Program-made: the position numbers and the translations under genes
In this document: piece by piece, positions 1 to 7,324 of the stretch
How positions within the stretch are numbered: position 1 is the stretch's first letter
Layout: each line of letters begins with the position of its first letter
The notes under the pieces: generated by a model
Database searches by the model: none
What the model saw: the letters and a program-made list of their open reading frames with translations, nothing else
Told to the model about the DNA's origin: nothing
Assembly (NCBI GenBank): GCA_020061125.1
Contig: JAGUYV010000482.1
Location: forward strand, 1 to 15,255
Source: a bacterium
GTDB taxonomy: Bacteria > UBP15 > UBA6099 > DSWB01
Reading direction: 5' to 3'
DNA length: 15,255 nucleotides

Positions 1-578
1 ACCCGCGCCGCGCCCTGCGCCTGGCCGCCGCGGGCCGCGCCAGTCCCATGGACGCGGGTCTGTGCGGCGATGCGCTATTCCTCGAAGCCGCGGGAATCGG
101 TTTCCACGCCCGGGTTTTGCGCCTGTACAGCCGCTCCCGCACCAAAAGCCTGGCGCGCAGCATCTACTCCCTGGCCAGAACGGCCCTGGAAATGCAGCCC
201 ATCGAGGCTGCTCTCACAGTGGACGGCGCGCCGCAACGCCATGAGGCCGCTCAAATCACGGTCAGCAACCTGCCCCTTTACGGCACGAACTTCCGCCCCG
301 CGCCGCACGCGCGCCCGGACGACGGGTATCTGGATGTGACCGTGGTTCCGCCCGCCCCGGCAAGCGCCCTGCCCGCTTTTGTTGCGGCCTTGCGCTCCGG
401 CAATCTGCATGCTTTGCCGGGCGTGCGCTCGTTCCGGTGCCGCGAAATCCATATAAGCGCGCCCGGCCCTGAACCCCTGCACATGGACGCTGACGCGTCG
501 CGCCACACGCCAGCGATGCTCCGCATCTGGCCCGCCGCCATAAATATCGTGCGGCCCTGCGCCGCGCCGCGCGCATAA
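1..578 (+). CDS. Diacylglycerol kinase family lipid kinase, C-terminal part (5' end outside window)
   Basis: The frame is open from position 3 with no start needed, so this is the 3' part of a longer gene (about 191 codons visible). Enzymes of this family (DgkB/YegS/sphingosine kinase fold) phosphorylate a lipid hydroxyl using ATP; the missing N-terminal half would carry the GGDGT nucleotide-binding loop. What is visible fits the C-terminal beta-sandwich lobe: a Gly-Arg-Ala-x-Pro-Met-Asp stretch, then LFLEAAGIGFHARV, which matches the usual N/E-x-A-G-I-G-F-D/H-A pattern, then NLPLYGTNFRPAPHARPDDGYLD with the conserved Asp-Asp-Gly-x-Leu-Asp, and a terminal LHMDAD...IWPAAINIV that corresponds to the family's 'DGE...PA.i.v' end. 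The internal ATG at 48 is not the true start, because family similarity extends upstream of it. The exact lipid substrate cannot be read. No hairpin terminator is evident after the stop. Confidence 0.82.
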   Translation, partial: PRRALRLAAAGRASPMDAGLCGDALFLEAAGIGFHARVLRLYSRSRTKSLARSIYSLARTALEMQPIEAALTVDGAPQRHEAAQITVSNLPLYGTNFRPAPHARPDDGYLDVTVVPPAPASALPAFVAALRSGNLHALPGVRSFRCREIHISAPGPEPLHMDADASRHTPAMLRIWPAAINIVRPCAAPRA

Positions 579-734
579 TTTCACACATTTTGTTTTTTCA
601 ATTTTTTTTCTGATTTCCTCTAAAGTTCTGATCCTTTTCATCCGATAACCCTAATGGAAAAATGTGCCAGTGAACCGGCATGAATCGGGCGGGAGCCTGC
701 TTCATAGCCATTACTAAAAAGTTTTGCGCTTCAC

Positions 735-742
735 AAAGGAGG
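735..742 (+). promoter_or_regulatory. Strong Shine-Dalgarno AAAGGAGG that fixes the start at 751
   Basis: AAAGGAGG ends 8 nt before ATG 751. An in-frame ATG at 724 lies upstream of this site and has no comparable motif, so 751 is the better start. Confidence 0.8.
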
Positions 743-750
743 ATGCAGAC

Positions 751-1320
751 ATGGAAACCACAGGAGTTGTTCAGGCTGCGCAGGGTGTTGTCAATCAGGC
801 CAACAAAACCTCGACTCAAGAACCGGACTCCAGGGCCAGACAGGCGAAACAGGCGCAGGCCGCGGACACGGGAGTGAAACTGTCTCCCGAAGCCGCCAGG
901 GAACTCAAGTCCCGGGTGGCCGAAATCCTTGCCGGCCTCAAGAAGAGCGGCGTGAGCCTGCCGGACAGGGAGGACGCGGCCGCACAGGCCGTGAACACTG
1001 CGCCGCGCGTGGACAGAACCAGCTACATTGATGTGCTCCACGATGTGCTGCTGGGCGAAACATCGGTGGACAAAATGACCTTCGGCGAGTTCGTGCAGGA
1101 ATCCGCGAGCGGCGCTGTCATGCCCAAACTCCCGGCCTATCCGTTCGACCGCTCGTTCCTGCAGGTCAGTCTCCAGTATCTCAAGACCCTGGTGCAGGGA
1201 GAAGGCGCGCTGGACCAGCACCTGGCGCAGCGCATCCAGACCCAGCTCGAGGCCCTGGAAAAAGACGCGGAGCAATCATCGTCTTCACGGGTGTCCACGC
1301 TTTTCGAAGAAGTGATCTGA
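751..1320 (+). CDS. Hypothetical protein, soluble, helical
   Basis: I do not recognise this 189-residue protein. It starts at ATG 751 behind a near-perfect Shine-Dalgarno, which argues that it is really translated, probably well. There is no signal peptide and no membrane segment, so it should be cytoplasmic. The first ~45 residues are rich in Gln, Ala, Thr, Asn and Lys and look disordered. A DTGVKLSPEAARELK segment follows, of a type seen in FlgM-like and other small regulatory proteins, but this is far too weak to name it. Residues ~90-165 (from SYIDVLHDVLLGE to LQYLKTLVQGEG) look like a compact amphipathic helical domain, and the end (LAQRIQTQLEALEKDAEQ) like a terminal helix. It has its own leader and a likely terminator at ~1393-1420, so it is probably monocistronic. 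It is convergent with the histidine kinase gene. Confidence 0.7.
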   Translation: METTGVVQAAQGVVNQANKTSTQEPDSRARQAKQAQAADTGVKLSPEAARELKSRVAEILAGLKKSGVSLPDREDAAAQAVNTAPRVDRTSYIDVLHDVLLGETSVDKMTFGEFVQESASGAVMPKLPAYPFDRSFLQVSLQYLKTLVQGEGALDQHLAQRIQTQLEALEKDAEQSSSSRVSTLFEEVI

Positions 1321-1370
1321 TCACGCCTGGACATTTATTGGATATAGGCAACGCGATTTATTAAGCGCAC

Positions 1371-1386
1371 AGAACGCGTTCTTTTT
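1371..1386. repeat. 12-bp perfect palindrome followed by a T run
   Basis: AGAACGCGTTCT at 1371-1382 is self-complementary, and its final T starts a run of five Ts (1382-1386). As RNA it could form only a 4-bp stem with a 4-nt loop, so it is a poor terminator alone. It may be a protein-binding site or part of the terminator region that follows. Confidence 0.4.
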
Positions 1387-1392
1387 GATAAT

Positions 1393-1420
1393 AGCCGTCG
1401 GCTTGCTCCGGCGGTTTTGT
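1393..1420 (+). terminator. Probable intrinsic terminator of the 751-1320 gene
   Basis: CCGTCGG (1395-1401), loop CTTGCT, CCGGCGG (1408-1414) forms a 7-bp stem with one G-U pair. It can extend by a G-U and an A-T pair, and is followed by TTTTGTCTTT. It lies about 75 nt after the stop codon of the + strand gene, in the convergent gap. Confidence 0.65.
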
Positions 1421-1525
1421 CTTTCAGTGATTGAAATAGTCCCGCGAATGAAAATTATTTTGTGGGCGGCTTTTCGGCATGGTGGAGCACTGCGATCAAT
1501 GGAATTATTCATTTCTTTTGAGACG

Positions 1526-1556
1526 CCTTGCATTGATTAAGGCTGTTGATGCAAGG
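1526..1556 (-). repeat. 8-bp inverted repeat just downstream of the kinase gene
   Basis: CCTTGCAT (1526-1533) and ATGCAAGG (1549-1556) are perfect inverted arms around a 15-nt loop, 21 nt past the stop codon of the minus-strand histidine kinase. No U-run follows on the minus strand. It may stabilise the 3' end or act as a weak terminator. Confidence 0.4.
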
Positions 1557-1577
1557 GAATATCGCCTTGACCCGGAA

Positions 1578-2339
1578 TCACGGAACAGTTGGAAGATATA
1601 TGCTGAATATTGTTCCGGTCCCCGGGATACTGTTGACATGCAGACTTCCCCCATGGTTTTGAACAATAAACCTGGAAATGAACAAACCGAGGCCGGTTCC
1701 CTGATCTTGAGGTTTTGTTGAATAAAACGGCTCGAATACTCTTTTGATGTGATTCTTCGGAATGCCATGCCCTGTATCGAATACCTTGATCACAGCGTAT
1801 TGCTTCTCGATAGATTCACCGGCGAAAATTTTGCCGTTGATATTCTGCGTTTTTATCATCAGCTTTCCTCCATCCGGCATGGCGTGAATAGCGTTTTTAC
1901 ACAGATTCACAACGACCTGTTCAAGTAGATACTGATCGCCAAGGATGTGCAATGTATCTGGGGAGAGCGCCATGTTGAAACTGATCCCGCCGGGCACAGT
2001 TCTTTTCAGCATGCTTAGAGGTTTTTCAACAATGTCATTCACCGAAATGAGGGATTTTGAAAACTCCATCCCGCGCCCTAGCGATAGCAGGTGTCTGGCA
2101 AGATGCCGCGCGCGCGATGCGGCCGTAACAATTTCCTGAAGTTCCTCGAATCCCGGATGTCCTGGCTCCAACTGCTCAAAGGCGATAGCCGCGTTCCCCA
2201 TGATAATGCCGATCATGTTGTTGAAATCGTGCAACAGTCCACTTTTCACTTGGCTCATGACCGCAACCGTGTCATCCCGGCTTATGCCCGAAATCCACAG
2301 AGAGCGCTTGCGGCTTTGGGCATCCAATACCGTGTCCAT
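1578..2339 (-). CDS. Short soluble sensor-less histidine kinase
   Basis: A 253-residue kinase core of the 'HDFNN' type. Visible blocks: H-box SGLLHDFNNMIGIIMGNA with phospho-acceptor His37; N-box VVVNLCKNAIHAM around residues 142-154; G1 FDTGHGIP (Asp188); F-box FEPFYSTK (203-209); G2 GTGLGL (214-219); and a normal FSIYLP C-terminus. All catalytic boxes are intact, so it should autophosphorylate and pass phosphate to a receiver such as the Asp51 of the protein at 4744-5118 (inference). It has only ~28 residues before the dimerisation helix: no PAS, GAF or membrane segment. Its input must come from a partner, for example the soluble receptor encoded upstream. Start: ATG 2339 has a modest GGGGA 9 nt upstream, and an in-frame TGA lies just before it, so no longer N-terminus is possible. 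It begins 25 nt after the U-run of a strong terminator. Confidence 0.88.
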   Translation of the reverse strand: MDTVLDAQSRKRSLWISGISRDDTVAVMSQVKSGLLHDFNNMIGIIMGNAAIAFEQLEPGHPGFEELQEIVTAASRARHLARHLLSLGRGMEFSKSLISVNDIVEKPLSMLKRTVPGGISFNMALSPDTLHILGDQYLLEQVVVNLCKNAIHAMPDGGKLMIKTQNINGKIFAGESIEKQYAVIKVFDTGHGIPKNHIKRVFEPFYSTKPQDQGTGLGLFISRFIVQNHGGSLHVNSIPGTGTIFSIYLPTVP

Positions 2340-2364
2340 TCCGGATCATCCCCATTCATTCTGT

Positions 2365-2402
2365 AAAAAGGCGGCACAGGACTCTTAACGAACCTGTGCC
2401 GC
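2365..2402 (-). terminator. Intrinsic terminator between the MCP and kinase genes
   Basis: On the minus strand GCGGCACAGG, a 12-nt loop and CCTGTGCCGC form a perfect 10-bp stem (arms 2393-2402 and 2371-2380), followed directly by CTTTTT. It lies 82 nt after the receptor stop codon and only 25 nt before the kinase ATG, so it should end most receptor transcripts just before the kinase gene. Confidence 0.88.
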
Positions 2403-2484
2403 ATTGATCAAATCATGCTGTGACGCATGAGAAAGGGCCTGAATGTCATAAAAGCGTCCGCTCTCGCGGTGACTTTCATAACTT

Positions 2485-4494
2485 TTAGAACTCCCCAAAG
2501 TCCTCGTCGGTGAACGGGATGACGGTCTCGGCGCGCGGCCTTCCGGCCAGAGCGGGTTTTCTTGAATCCGGGCGGGCGCTTGCGCGCTTTGCGGGCAGTT
2601 GCGCTTTGGCCTGTCGCACGAGCTGATGCAGGATGCTGATGTCGAGACCCTGGAGCAACGATGCCGCGGAGTCTGCGGCCAGGGATTGCCGCGCGGCAAC
2701 CTTGAAGTCCCCGACCATGTCCGAAAGCGCCTTTGCCTGGGAGGCGAGTTCTTCGGCCGCGCTCGCAGACTCTTCGGCATTGGAGGCGTTCGTTTGAGTG
2801 ACCTTGTCCATCTGCCCCACGGCGATGTTGATTTGCTCGATGCCCTGCGACTGCTCTTTGGAAGCGGCGGCGATTTCGGACACCAGATTGTTGACCTTGG
2901 TGGCGGCATCGGCGATTTGAGCGAGGGCTCCGCCCACCTCGTCGGCGATGGCCACCCCGTTGTTGGAGTTTTGCGTGGATTCGGTGATGAGGTCAGCCGT
3001 GCTTTTTGCGGCTTCAGCGCTGCGCATGGCCAGGTTTCGCACCTCTTCGGCGACTACCGCGAACCCCTTTCCCGCCTCGCCCGCGCGCGCGGCTTCCACG
3101 GCAGCGTTCAACGCCAGCAGATTGGTCTGGAACGCTATTTCATCAATGGTCTTGACGATCTTCGCCGTCTCCTCGGACGATTTCTTGATGTCTGAAATGG
3201 CCCTGTTCATGCGTTCCATGGCCTGGTTTCCGTTGACGGTGCGTTCATTGGCCTCTTGGGCCAGCGCGCGCGCCTGATCCGCATTTCCGGCGTTTTGTTT
3301 CGTCATGCTGGCCATTTCTTCGAGGCTGCTGGAAATCTCTTCGAGTGAACTGGCCTGTTCTGATGTGCCCTCGGCCACGCCCTGGGCGCCTGCGCTGATC
3401 TGCTCTCCCGCGGCATTGATCTGCCCGACCGCTTCGGCCACCTGCGCCACAATGTCGTGAAGCGCTTTGATGGAATCGTTCAGGTTGGCCACAATGGCTC
3501 CGTACGCGCCCGCAAAGTCTCCGCTGATGTGGACCGTGAGATCCTTGTCCGCGAGTTTCTGGCACGCACCGGTGATTTCGTTCATCGTGGTTTCGATGTT
3601 GACCATGGCTGTGTTGAGGTTTTGCGCGATGGCGCCGAAATCCCCGGTGTACTTGCTTTCGATGCGGCGGGACAGATCGCCTTGCGCCAAGCCCTCGGCC
3701 ACGGTGATGATGTCATTGAGGACATTCTTGCGATCTGTAATATCAAGCACGAACTCCACCGCGCCGATGATATCGCCGCGGTTGTCTTTGACCGGAGCGC
3801 CCGTGTACTCGATGATAATGTCCCGTCCACCTTGGTGAGTGACGGTTTCCGCGGAGAAAACGCCGTCGCGGGTCATGGCCTGGGAGCAGCGGCATTCGGC
3901 GGTGCGGCAGTGGGTCGTTTTGAACAGGTCATAGCACTTGCGGCCGATGCAATCGTCCTGCCGCAGCCCGAGCACATTCGCGCCCGCGAGATTCATGTAG
4001 CGCACGGTGAAGCTTTTGTCTATCGCCATGATTGGCGTTGGAAGGTTTTGGAGATATTCGACTTTTTCCGAGGCGTCGTCCATGGCGCGCCGAGTTTCGG
4101 AGATGTCAACGACATATTCGAGAGCGCCGACGATTGCGCCTGCGGCGTCTTTGACGGGCATGCCCGTATACTGGATGGGCATATTTACGCCGTCCGGGGC
4201 CGCCACGGTCTGGCCCGTAAAAACGCCGTCGCGGCGCATGGCTTGGTCGCAGCGGCATTCGGCGCTCCGGCAGTGGGGCGTCTTGAACAGCTCGTAACAC
4301 TTGCGGCCCGCGCATTGCTCCAAACTCATATTCAGCAGCGCCGCGCCAGCGGGGTTGATGTAGGTGACTTTGAATTCCCGGTCAATTGCCATTACCGGGG
4401 TGGGCAGCATCTCGATGTACTGCTCTTTGAGCGTGTCTTTCACTGTTCCTTGCACTCCGTCACCTGTTGCGGCGTTAACGGGTTTGCTGGTCAT
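2485..4494 (-). CDS. Soluble methyl-accepting chemotaxis protein with two Cys-rich PAS domains
   Basis: A 669-residue cytoplasmic chemoreceptor with no membrane segment or signal peptide. Order: PAS1 (~25-135), PAS2 (~146-255), two HAMP-like segments (~258-350, each with an ADKDLT/AQGDLS turn), then the helical signalling domain with the hairpin tip [21 protein letters not shown] (452-472), which contacts CheA/CheW. The two PAS domains are tandem copies 121 residues apart. Both carry C-x4-C-x8-C-x4-C-x-C with a His before the third Cys: C61, C66, H74, C75, C80, C82, and C182, C187, H195, C196, C201, C203. This suggests metal, Fe-S or redox sensing (inference). After ~600 comes a basic, flexible linker and an acidic aromatic end, FTDEDFGEF, which could tether adaptation enzymes. 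Start: ATG 4494 with AAAGGAGA 6 nt upstream. An intrinsic terminator follows at 2365-2402. Confidence 0.93.
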   Translation of the reverse strand: MTSKPVNAATGDGVQGTVKDTLKEQYIEMLPTPVMAIDREFKVTYINPAGAALLNMSLEQCAGRKCYELFKTPHCRSAECRCDQAMRRDGVFTGQTVAAPDGVNMPIQYTGMPVKDAAGAIVGALEYVVDISETRRAMDDASEKVEYLQNLPTPIMAIDKSFTVRYMNLAGANVLGLRQDDCIGRKCYDLFKTTHCRTAECRCSQAMTRDGVFSAETVTHQGGRDIIIEYTGAPVKDNRGDIIGAVEFVLDITDRKNVLNDIITVAEGLAQGDLSRRIESKYTGDFGAIAQNLNTAMVNIETTMNEITGACQKLADKDLTVHISGDFAGAYGAIVANLNDSIKALHDIVAQVAEAVGQINAAGEQISAGAQGVAEGTSEQASSLEEISSSLEEMASMTKQNAGNADQARALAQEANERTVNGNQAMERMNRAISDIKKSSEETAKIVKTIDEIAFQTNLLALNAAVEAARAGEAGKGFAVVAEEVRNLAMRSAEAAKSTADLITESTQNSNNGVAIADEVGGALAQIADAATKVNNLVSEIAAASKEQSQGIEQINIAVGQMDKVTQTNASNAEESASAAEELASQAKALSDMVGDFKVAARQSLAADSAASLLQGLDISILHQLVRQAKAQLPAKRASARPDSRKPALAGRPRAETVIPFTDEDFGEF
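3855..4325 (-). repeat. Internal tandem duplication within the MCP gene (PAS Cys module)
   Basis: The DNA around 3860-3960 and 4223-4323 is clearly similar, offset by exactly 363 bp (121 codons). For example, CGCCGTCGCG occurs at 3861-3870 and 4224-4233, and both are followed by near-identical GCAGCGGCATTCGGCG stretches. It reflects a duplication of one PAS domain, with the Cys motif the best conserved part. Confidence 0.8.
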
Positions 4495-4590
4495 TTTCTG
4501 TCTCCTTTAACATTTTTGAATTATGTTGTCCTCCAGGCCGCTTGCCTGACATAGCATTCCGGATGAACGAAATAATCTTCGACATTTCCA

Positions 4591-4615
4591 AGACGCTGAT
4601 GGTTCACAAGCGTCT
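4591..4615. repeat. 7-bp inverted repeat in the MCP leader
   Basis: AGACGCT (4591-4597) and AGCGTCT (4609-4615) are perfect inverted arms around an 11-nt loop, about 100 nt upstream of the receptor start. There is no U-run, so it is either an operator candidate or a weak leader hairpin. I see no convincing sigma-28 or sigma-54 promoter in the 4495-4743 gap. Confidence 0.35.
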
Positions 4616-4743
4616 GCAAGCGCTATCTCCCCTTCGTCAGACCCCGCGACAGGTTCTGGCCTTTCATTAGTTTGCCAGTCCTTCCATCACATGGAGCTTT
4701 GATTTGCCCGCTTCATAATGCTATGGTTTTGCGTTGCTGTCTC

Positions 4744-5118
4744 TTATTGTCCCGTGTTGCCGTCCGAATGATGCCGCAGCACAACTAACAGCTCCTCTAC
4801 AGTAAATGGCTTAAGAAGAAACGAGCTGTGCGGAGGCGGATGCTTTTCGTGCCTCAAGCTCGCCTCATGAGACGCGGAACAGAATATGATTGGCACATTA
4901 TGCAAACTGACGGTCTCTCTGATTGCTTTCATCGCTGACCACCCATCCATTTCGGGCAGATTCACATCCATGAGAATCACATCGGGATAGACATTCCGCG
5001 CAGTTTCCACTGCGGATGTACCAGTCGCCGCCTCGAACACCGTGTAGCCGGCCACCTTCGCAATTTCACGCAGCAGGCATCTCAAGTCTTCTTCATCTTC
5101 CACGATTAAAAGTTTCAT
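4744..5118 (-). CDS. Stand-alone CheY-like response regulator receiver protein
   Basis: A 124-residue single receiver domain with no output domain. Conserved positions are present: acidic pocket Glu7/Asp8 in LLIVEDEED, phospho-acceptor Asp51 in VILMDVNLPEMDGW, Ser81 in the Thr/Ser switch position (IIFCSAS), and Lys103 in LLKPF followed by the usual Pro. It should therefore be phosphorylated and act by protein contact, either as a CheY or as a phospho-relay shuttle. Between the switch Ser and the Lys it has a His- and Pro-rich segment (SASHEASLRHEKHPPPHSSF) in place of the usual Gly-Ala-(Asp/Asn) loop, which is unusual and could alter the partner surface. The start ATG 5118 has no strong Shine-Dalgarno, only a purine-rich stretch upstream. 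It is co-directional with the MCP gene 249 nt downstream and the LuxR-type gene 469 nt upstream. Being an orphan, its cognate kinase is unknown; the kinase at 1578-2339 is the nearest candidate. Confidence 0.9.
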   Translation of the reverse strand: MKLLIVEDEEDLRCLLREIAKVAGYTVFEAATGTSAVETARNVYPDVILMDVNLPEMDGWSAMKAIRETVSLHNVPIIFCSASHEASLRHEKHPPPHSSFLLKPFTVEELLVVLRHHSDGNTGQ

Positions 5119-5587
5119 GATCTTATCTGTTTCTCTTTTTGTATGTTCAGTTATTTACCAGGACGAAACAAAGTAAGGAGACAGACTATTGGCAAGGACT
5201 TCAGAAACAAATAGTCCGGATCGGCCTGTAGCACTACTTTTGTTCTCCTTAGCAAGAGTTCGGCCGTGCATTCGACAATCCGGCGGTTATTAATCGTGTT
5301 CATCGTTATGATTGCTATCAACGCATCACTTTTTGCCGAACTGATATGGGCGCATAACATGCAACTCTATTTTTAGTGTAGGGACGCTTAAATCGTGAGC
5401 ACAATGCTTGATTTATACTTGGATAACCCTAGCCTTATGTCAGTAGGCAAGCGTGAAAATCTGGAGCATGCGAGTGATGCATCAGGTATGCTTCGAGCAT
5501 TGATTGCATGAAATATTACTGTAACAGAGCCGGTTTTTATCCATCAGAGAAGATTTGCTAGAGGCACTGCCAAGCCTGCCGCATGGA
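5119..5587. other. 469-bp AT-rich spacer, no convincing gene
   Basis: This spacer separates the receiver gene from the LuxR-type gene, both on the minus strand. It contains a 69-codon minus-strand frame (5151-5360). I see no recognisable domain or Shine-Dalgarno for it, so I do not call it a gene, though it ends only 32 nt before the receiver start. The stretch 5477-5509 is an imperfect inverted repeat. No clear promoter or U-tailed terminator was seen. Confidence 0.5.
5477..5509. repeat. Imperfect nested inverted repeat (about 13 bp of pairing)
   Basis: The inner arms ATGCT (5488-5492) and AGCAT (5496-5500) surround TCG. Outside them TCA (5482-5484) pairs with TGA (5501-5503), and ATGCA (5477-5481) with TGCAT (5505-5509), with small bulges. 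It lies ~80 nt downstream of the LuxR-type gene stop on the minus strand. There is no U-run. It may be a 3'-end structure or a binding site. Confidence 0.4.
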
Positions 5588-7324
5588 TTAAGTCATAGAG
5601 GAAAGGTAAGTTTTCAGATTGATGTTTCGGTCCGTAAGGCCGAGTTTTTTGCGGATGGTGTTCCTGTGAAACTCTACGGTGCGAAGTGATACATTCATTT
5701 CAGATGCGATTTTTTTGCTGTAATATCCCTGTTTGATGTAATTTGCGACCTGGACTTCGGTCGGGCTAAGGCATAGTAGCTTTTCAGCAACTTTCCGGCC
5801 ATGAGGCCTAGACATTTCTGCGAAAGCCGCTTCCAGAGCATTGATGTGTTCTTCCTGGAGCTTGTCCAGTTTTGTCCTTCTCATCCGATCAAGAAATGGC
5901 ATGATCAGGGTGTTCAAACTCTCTGAAAACCCTGCCTCCATGTCATTCTTTTCCCTGTCACGATGTTCGGCCAGAACCTTGAGCGCCGTGATCATCTCTT
6001 CAAGACGAATGGATTCCTCGCGCAACTTCTTTTCGTTCTCCCTGATCGCTTCGTCCGCCTTCTTTTTCTCCGTGATGTCCCGAATCACGCTCACGACGAG
6101 ACTAACCTCGCCGTATTCATCGCGTATCACTTTAACCGTTTGAGCAGTTGGGAAAACCGTGCCGTCCTTTCGCCTCATATTCAATTCCATGCGGAACACA
6201 TCGTCTGCGTCAATCGCAGCAATGAGCTTTTTCACATAATCGCCGTATGACCTTCTGGTGACATGGATAAATGCCGTATTTCTACCTATCATCCCTGCTC
6301 TGTCATATCCGAAGATATTTTCCGCTGCGGCATTGCATGAAATGATTTTTCTCGTCCTTGCTTCAATTATGAAAACCGCTTCATCAAGACTGGCGTAAAC
6401 GATTTCAAGCAAATGCGTATGATATTCCAGTTGCTTTTCGAGGTTCTTGCGCTCGGTGACATCAATCTCGACACCGACGATTCCGGCAATATTTTCAGCT
6501 TCGTAAATAGGAGAAGCAAAGACATTAAAAATCCTGCCTTTAGATTCAATTTCACCGGCAACCGATTCTCCTGACAAAACCCTATGAAATACCGATTCAG
6601 CATCTGTGACATCCCCGTCGCTCTCCCTGACCGCCAAGCTTCCGAACAACTCGAAGGCTGAACAACCAACGATGTGACCGCGCTCCATTCCCGATTCATA
6701 AATCCACTTGCCTTCGTGTGTTATGAAGGTGCCCTTTTCATCCGTGGCAAAAATGATGACGGGCAAGCTGTTCAGCACGGCGCGAAGCCATTTCTCCGAT
6801 TGTTGCAGTTCTATCTCCGTAGCGCGACGCTCGAGACATTCCTGTTCGAGTCTTTCAATCTTTTTCTCCAAAGTGTCGTTTCGCTCTTTCAACCATGTTT
6901 CAAATTTCGGAATCAGTTTCTGAAATAAAACTGTCGCATCCGCATCTATAAAAGCGCTGGCAATATCCACGAAAGTTATGATAGCGCCTTCGACGTCTCC
7001 TGATTCTGCCTCGATGGGAACAGCGCTGGTTTTCAACCATAACACAGAGCCATCCGGCCGATTGACCCCGGCAATGGTTTGCATCAGCTTGTTTTCTCGC
7101 AACGCCCTTGCGCCAGCCCTCTCCTGCGGCGGCATTACCGTCCCGTCCGGTTTCACAAGATCGAAATCCTTCTCGAACACATTCCGCTTCCTCATCTCTT
7201 CGCAGGAAAGGCATAACAGACGCTCCGCGGCGGGGTTGGCCATGTGAATACCGCCGTCTGGAGTCACAAAGATTACTCCTTCCTGCATATGCTCGAAAAG
7301 TGTAGCCAGAACCCGAATGTTCAT
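5588..7324 (-). CDS. Triple-PAS sensor protein with C-terminal LuxR-type HTH (transcriptional regulator)
   Basis: A 578-residue soluble protein. PAS1 spans ~1-125 (EHMQEGVIFVTPDGGIHMANPAAERLL) and a coiled coil ~135-175. PAS2 is ~178-292, ending in VEIDVTERKNLEKQLE. PAS3 is ~303-420, with the typical NAAAENIFGYDRAGMIGRN motif and the VIRDITEKK exit. A second long coiled coil runs ~421-460, a helical linker ~461-512, and the HTH ~517-578 (LSPTEVQVANYIKQGYYSKKIASEM...RTVEFHRNTIRKKLGL). The HTH closely follows the LuxR/GerE pattern, so the output is DNA binding. There is no receiver and no kinase domain, so signal must come from PAS ligands. This architecture is common in Desulfobacterota. PAS1 has Cys38 and Cys41. 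The start ATG 7324 lacks a clear Shine-Dalgarno, and an in-frame TGA lies a few codons upstream, so a longer N-terminus is unlikely. It is the first gene of the minus-strand signalling block and divergent from kdsA. Confidence 0.9.
   Translation of the reverse strand: MNIRVLATLFEHMQEGVIFVTPDGGIHMANPAAERLLCLSCEEMRKRNVFEKDFDLVKPDGTVMPPQERAGARALRENKLMQTIAGVNRPDGSVLWLKTSAVPIEAESGDVEGAIITFVDIASAFIDADATVLFQKLIPKFETWLKERNDTLEKKIERLEQECLERRATEIELQQSEKWLRAVLNSLPVIIFATDEKGTFITHEGKWIYESGMERGHIVGCSAFELFGSLAVRESDGDVTDAESVFHRVLSGESVAGEIESKGRIFNVFASPIYEAENIAGIVGVEIDVTERKNLEKQLEYHTHLLEIVYASLDEAVFIIEARTRKIISCNAAAENIFGYDRAGMIGRNTAFIHVTRRSYGDYVKKLIAAIDADDVFRMELNMRRKDGTVFPTAQTVKVIRDEYGEVSLVVSVIRDITEKKKADEAIRENEKKLREESIRLEEMITALKVLAEHRDREKNDMEAGFSESLNTLIMPFLDRMRRTKLDKLQEEHINALEAAFAEMSRPHGRKVAEKLLCLSPTEVQVANYIKQGYYSKKIASEMNVSLRTVEFHRNTIRKKLGLTDRNINLKTYLSSMT

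Noticed and set aside
551-611. Possible terminator for the lipid kinase gene (GC hairpin then T-rich tract 589-611)
   Set aside because: The 5-bp hairpin lies inside the coding end and is separated from the T-tract by about 25 nt.
677-690. Sigma-54-like GG-N10-GC upstream of the 751 gene
   Set aside because: The spacing fits, but the -12 element reads GGGC rather than TTGC and the -24 context is weak.
640-750. Riboswitch-like leader before the 751 gene
   Set aside because: I looked for GEMM-type (c-di-GMP) and other conserved cores and found only short weak inverted repeats.
3457-4554. Long + strand open frame (365 codons) opposite the MCP gene
   Set aside because: It is the mirror of a clearly coding gene; its translation shows no domain and reflects codon bias on the other strand.
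5151-5360. 69-codon minus-strand frame upstream of the receiver gene
   Set aside because: No recognisable domain or Shine-Dalgarno, and hydrophobic stretches do not form a clear membrane segment; kept only as part of the spacer.
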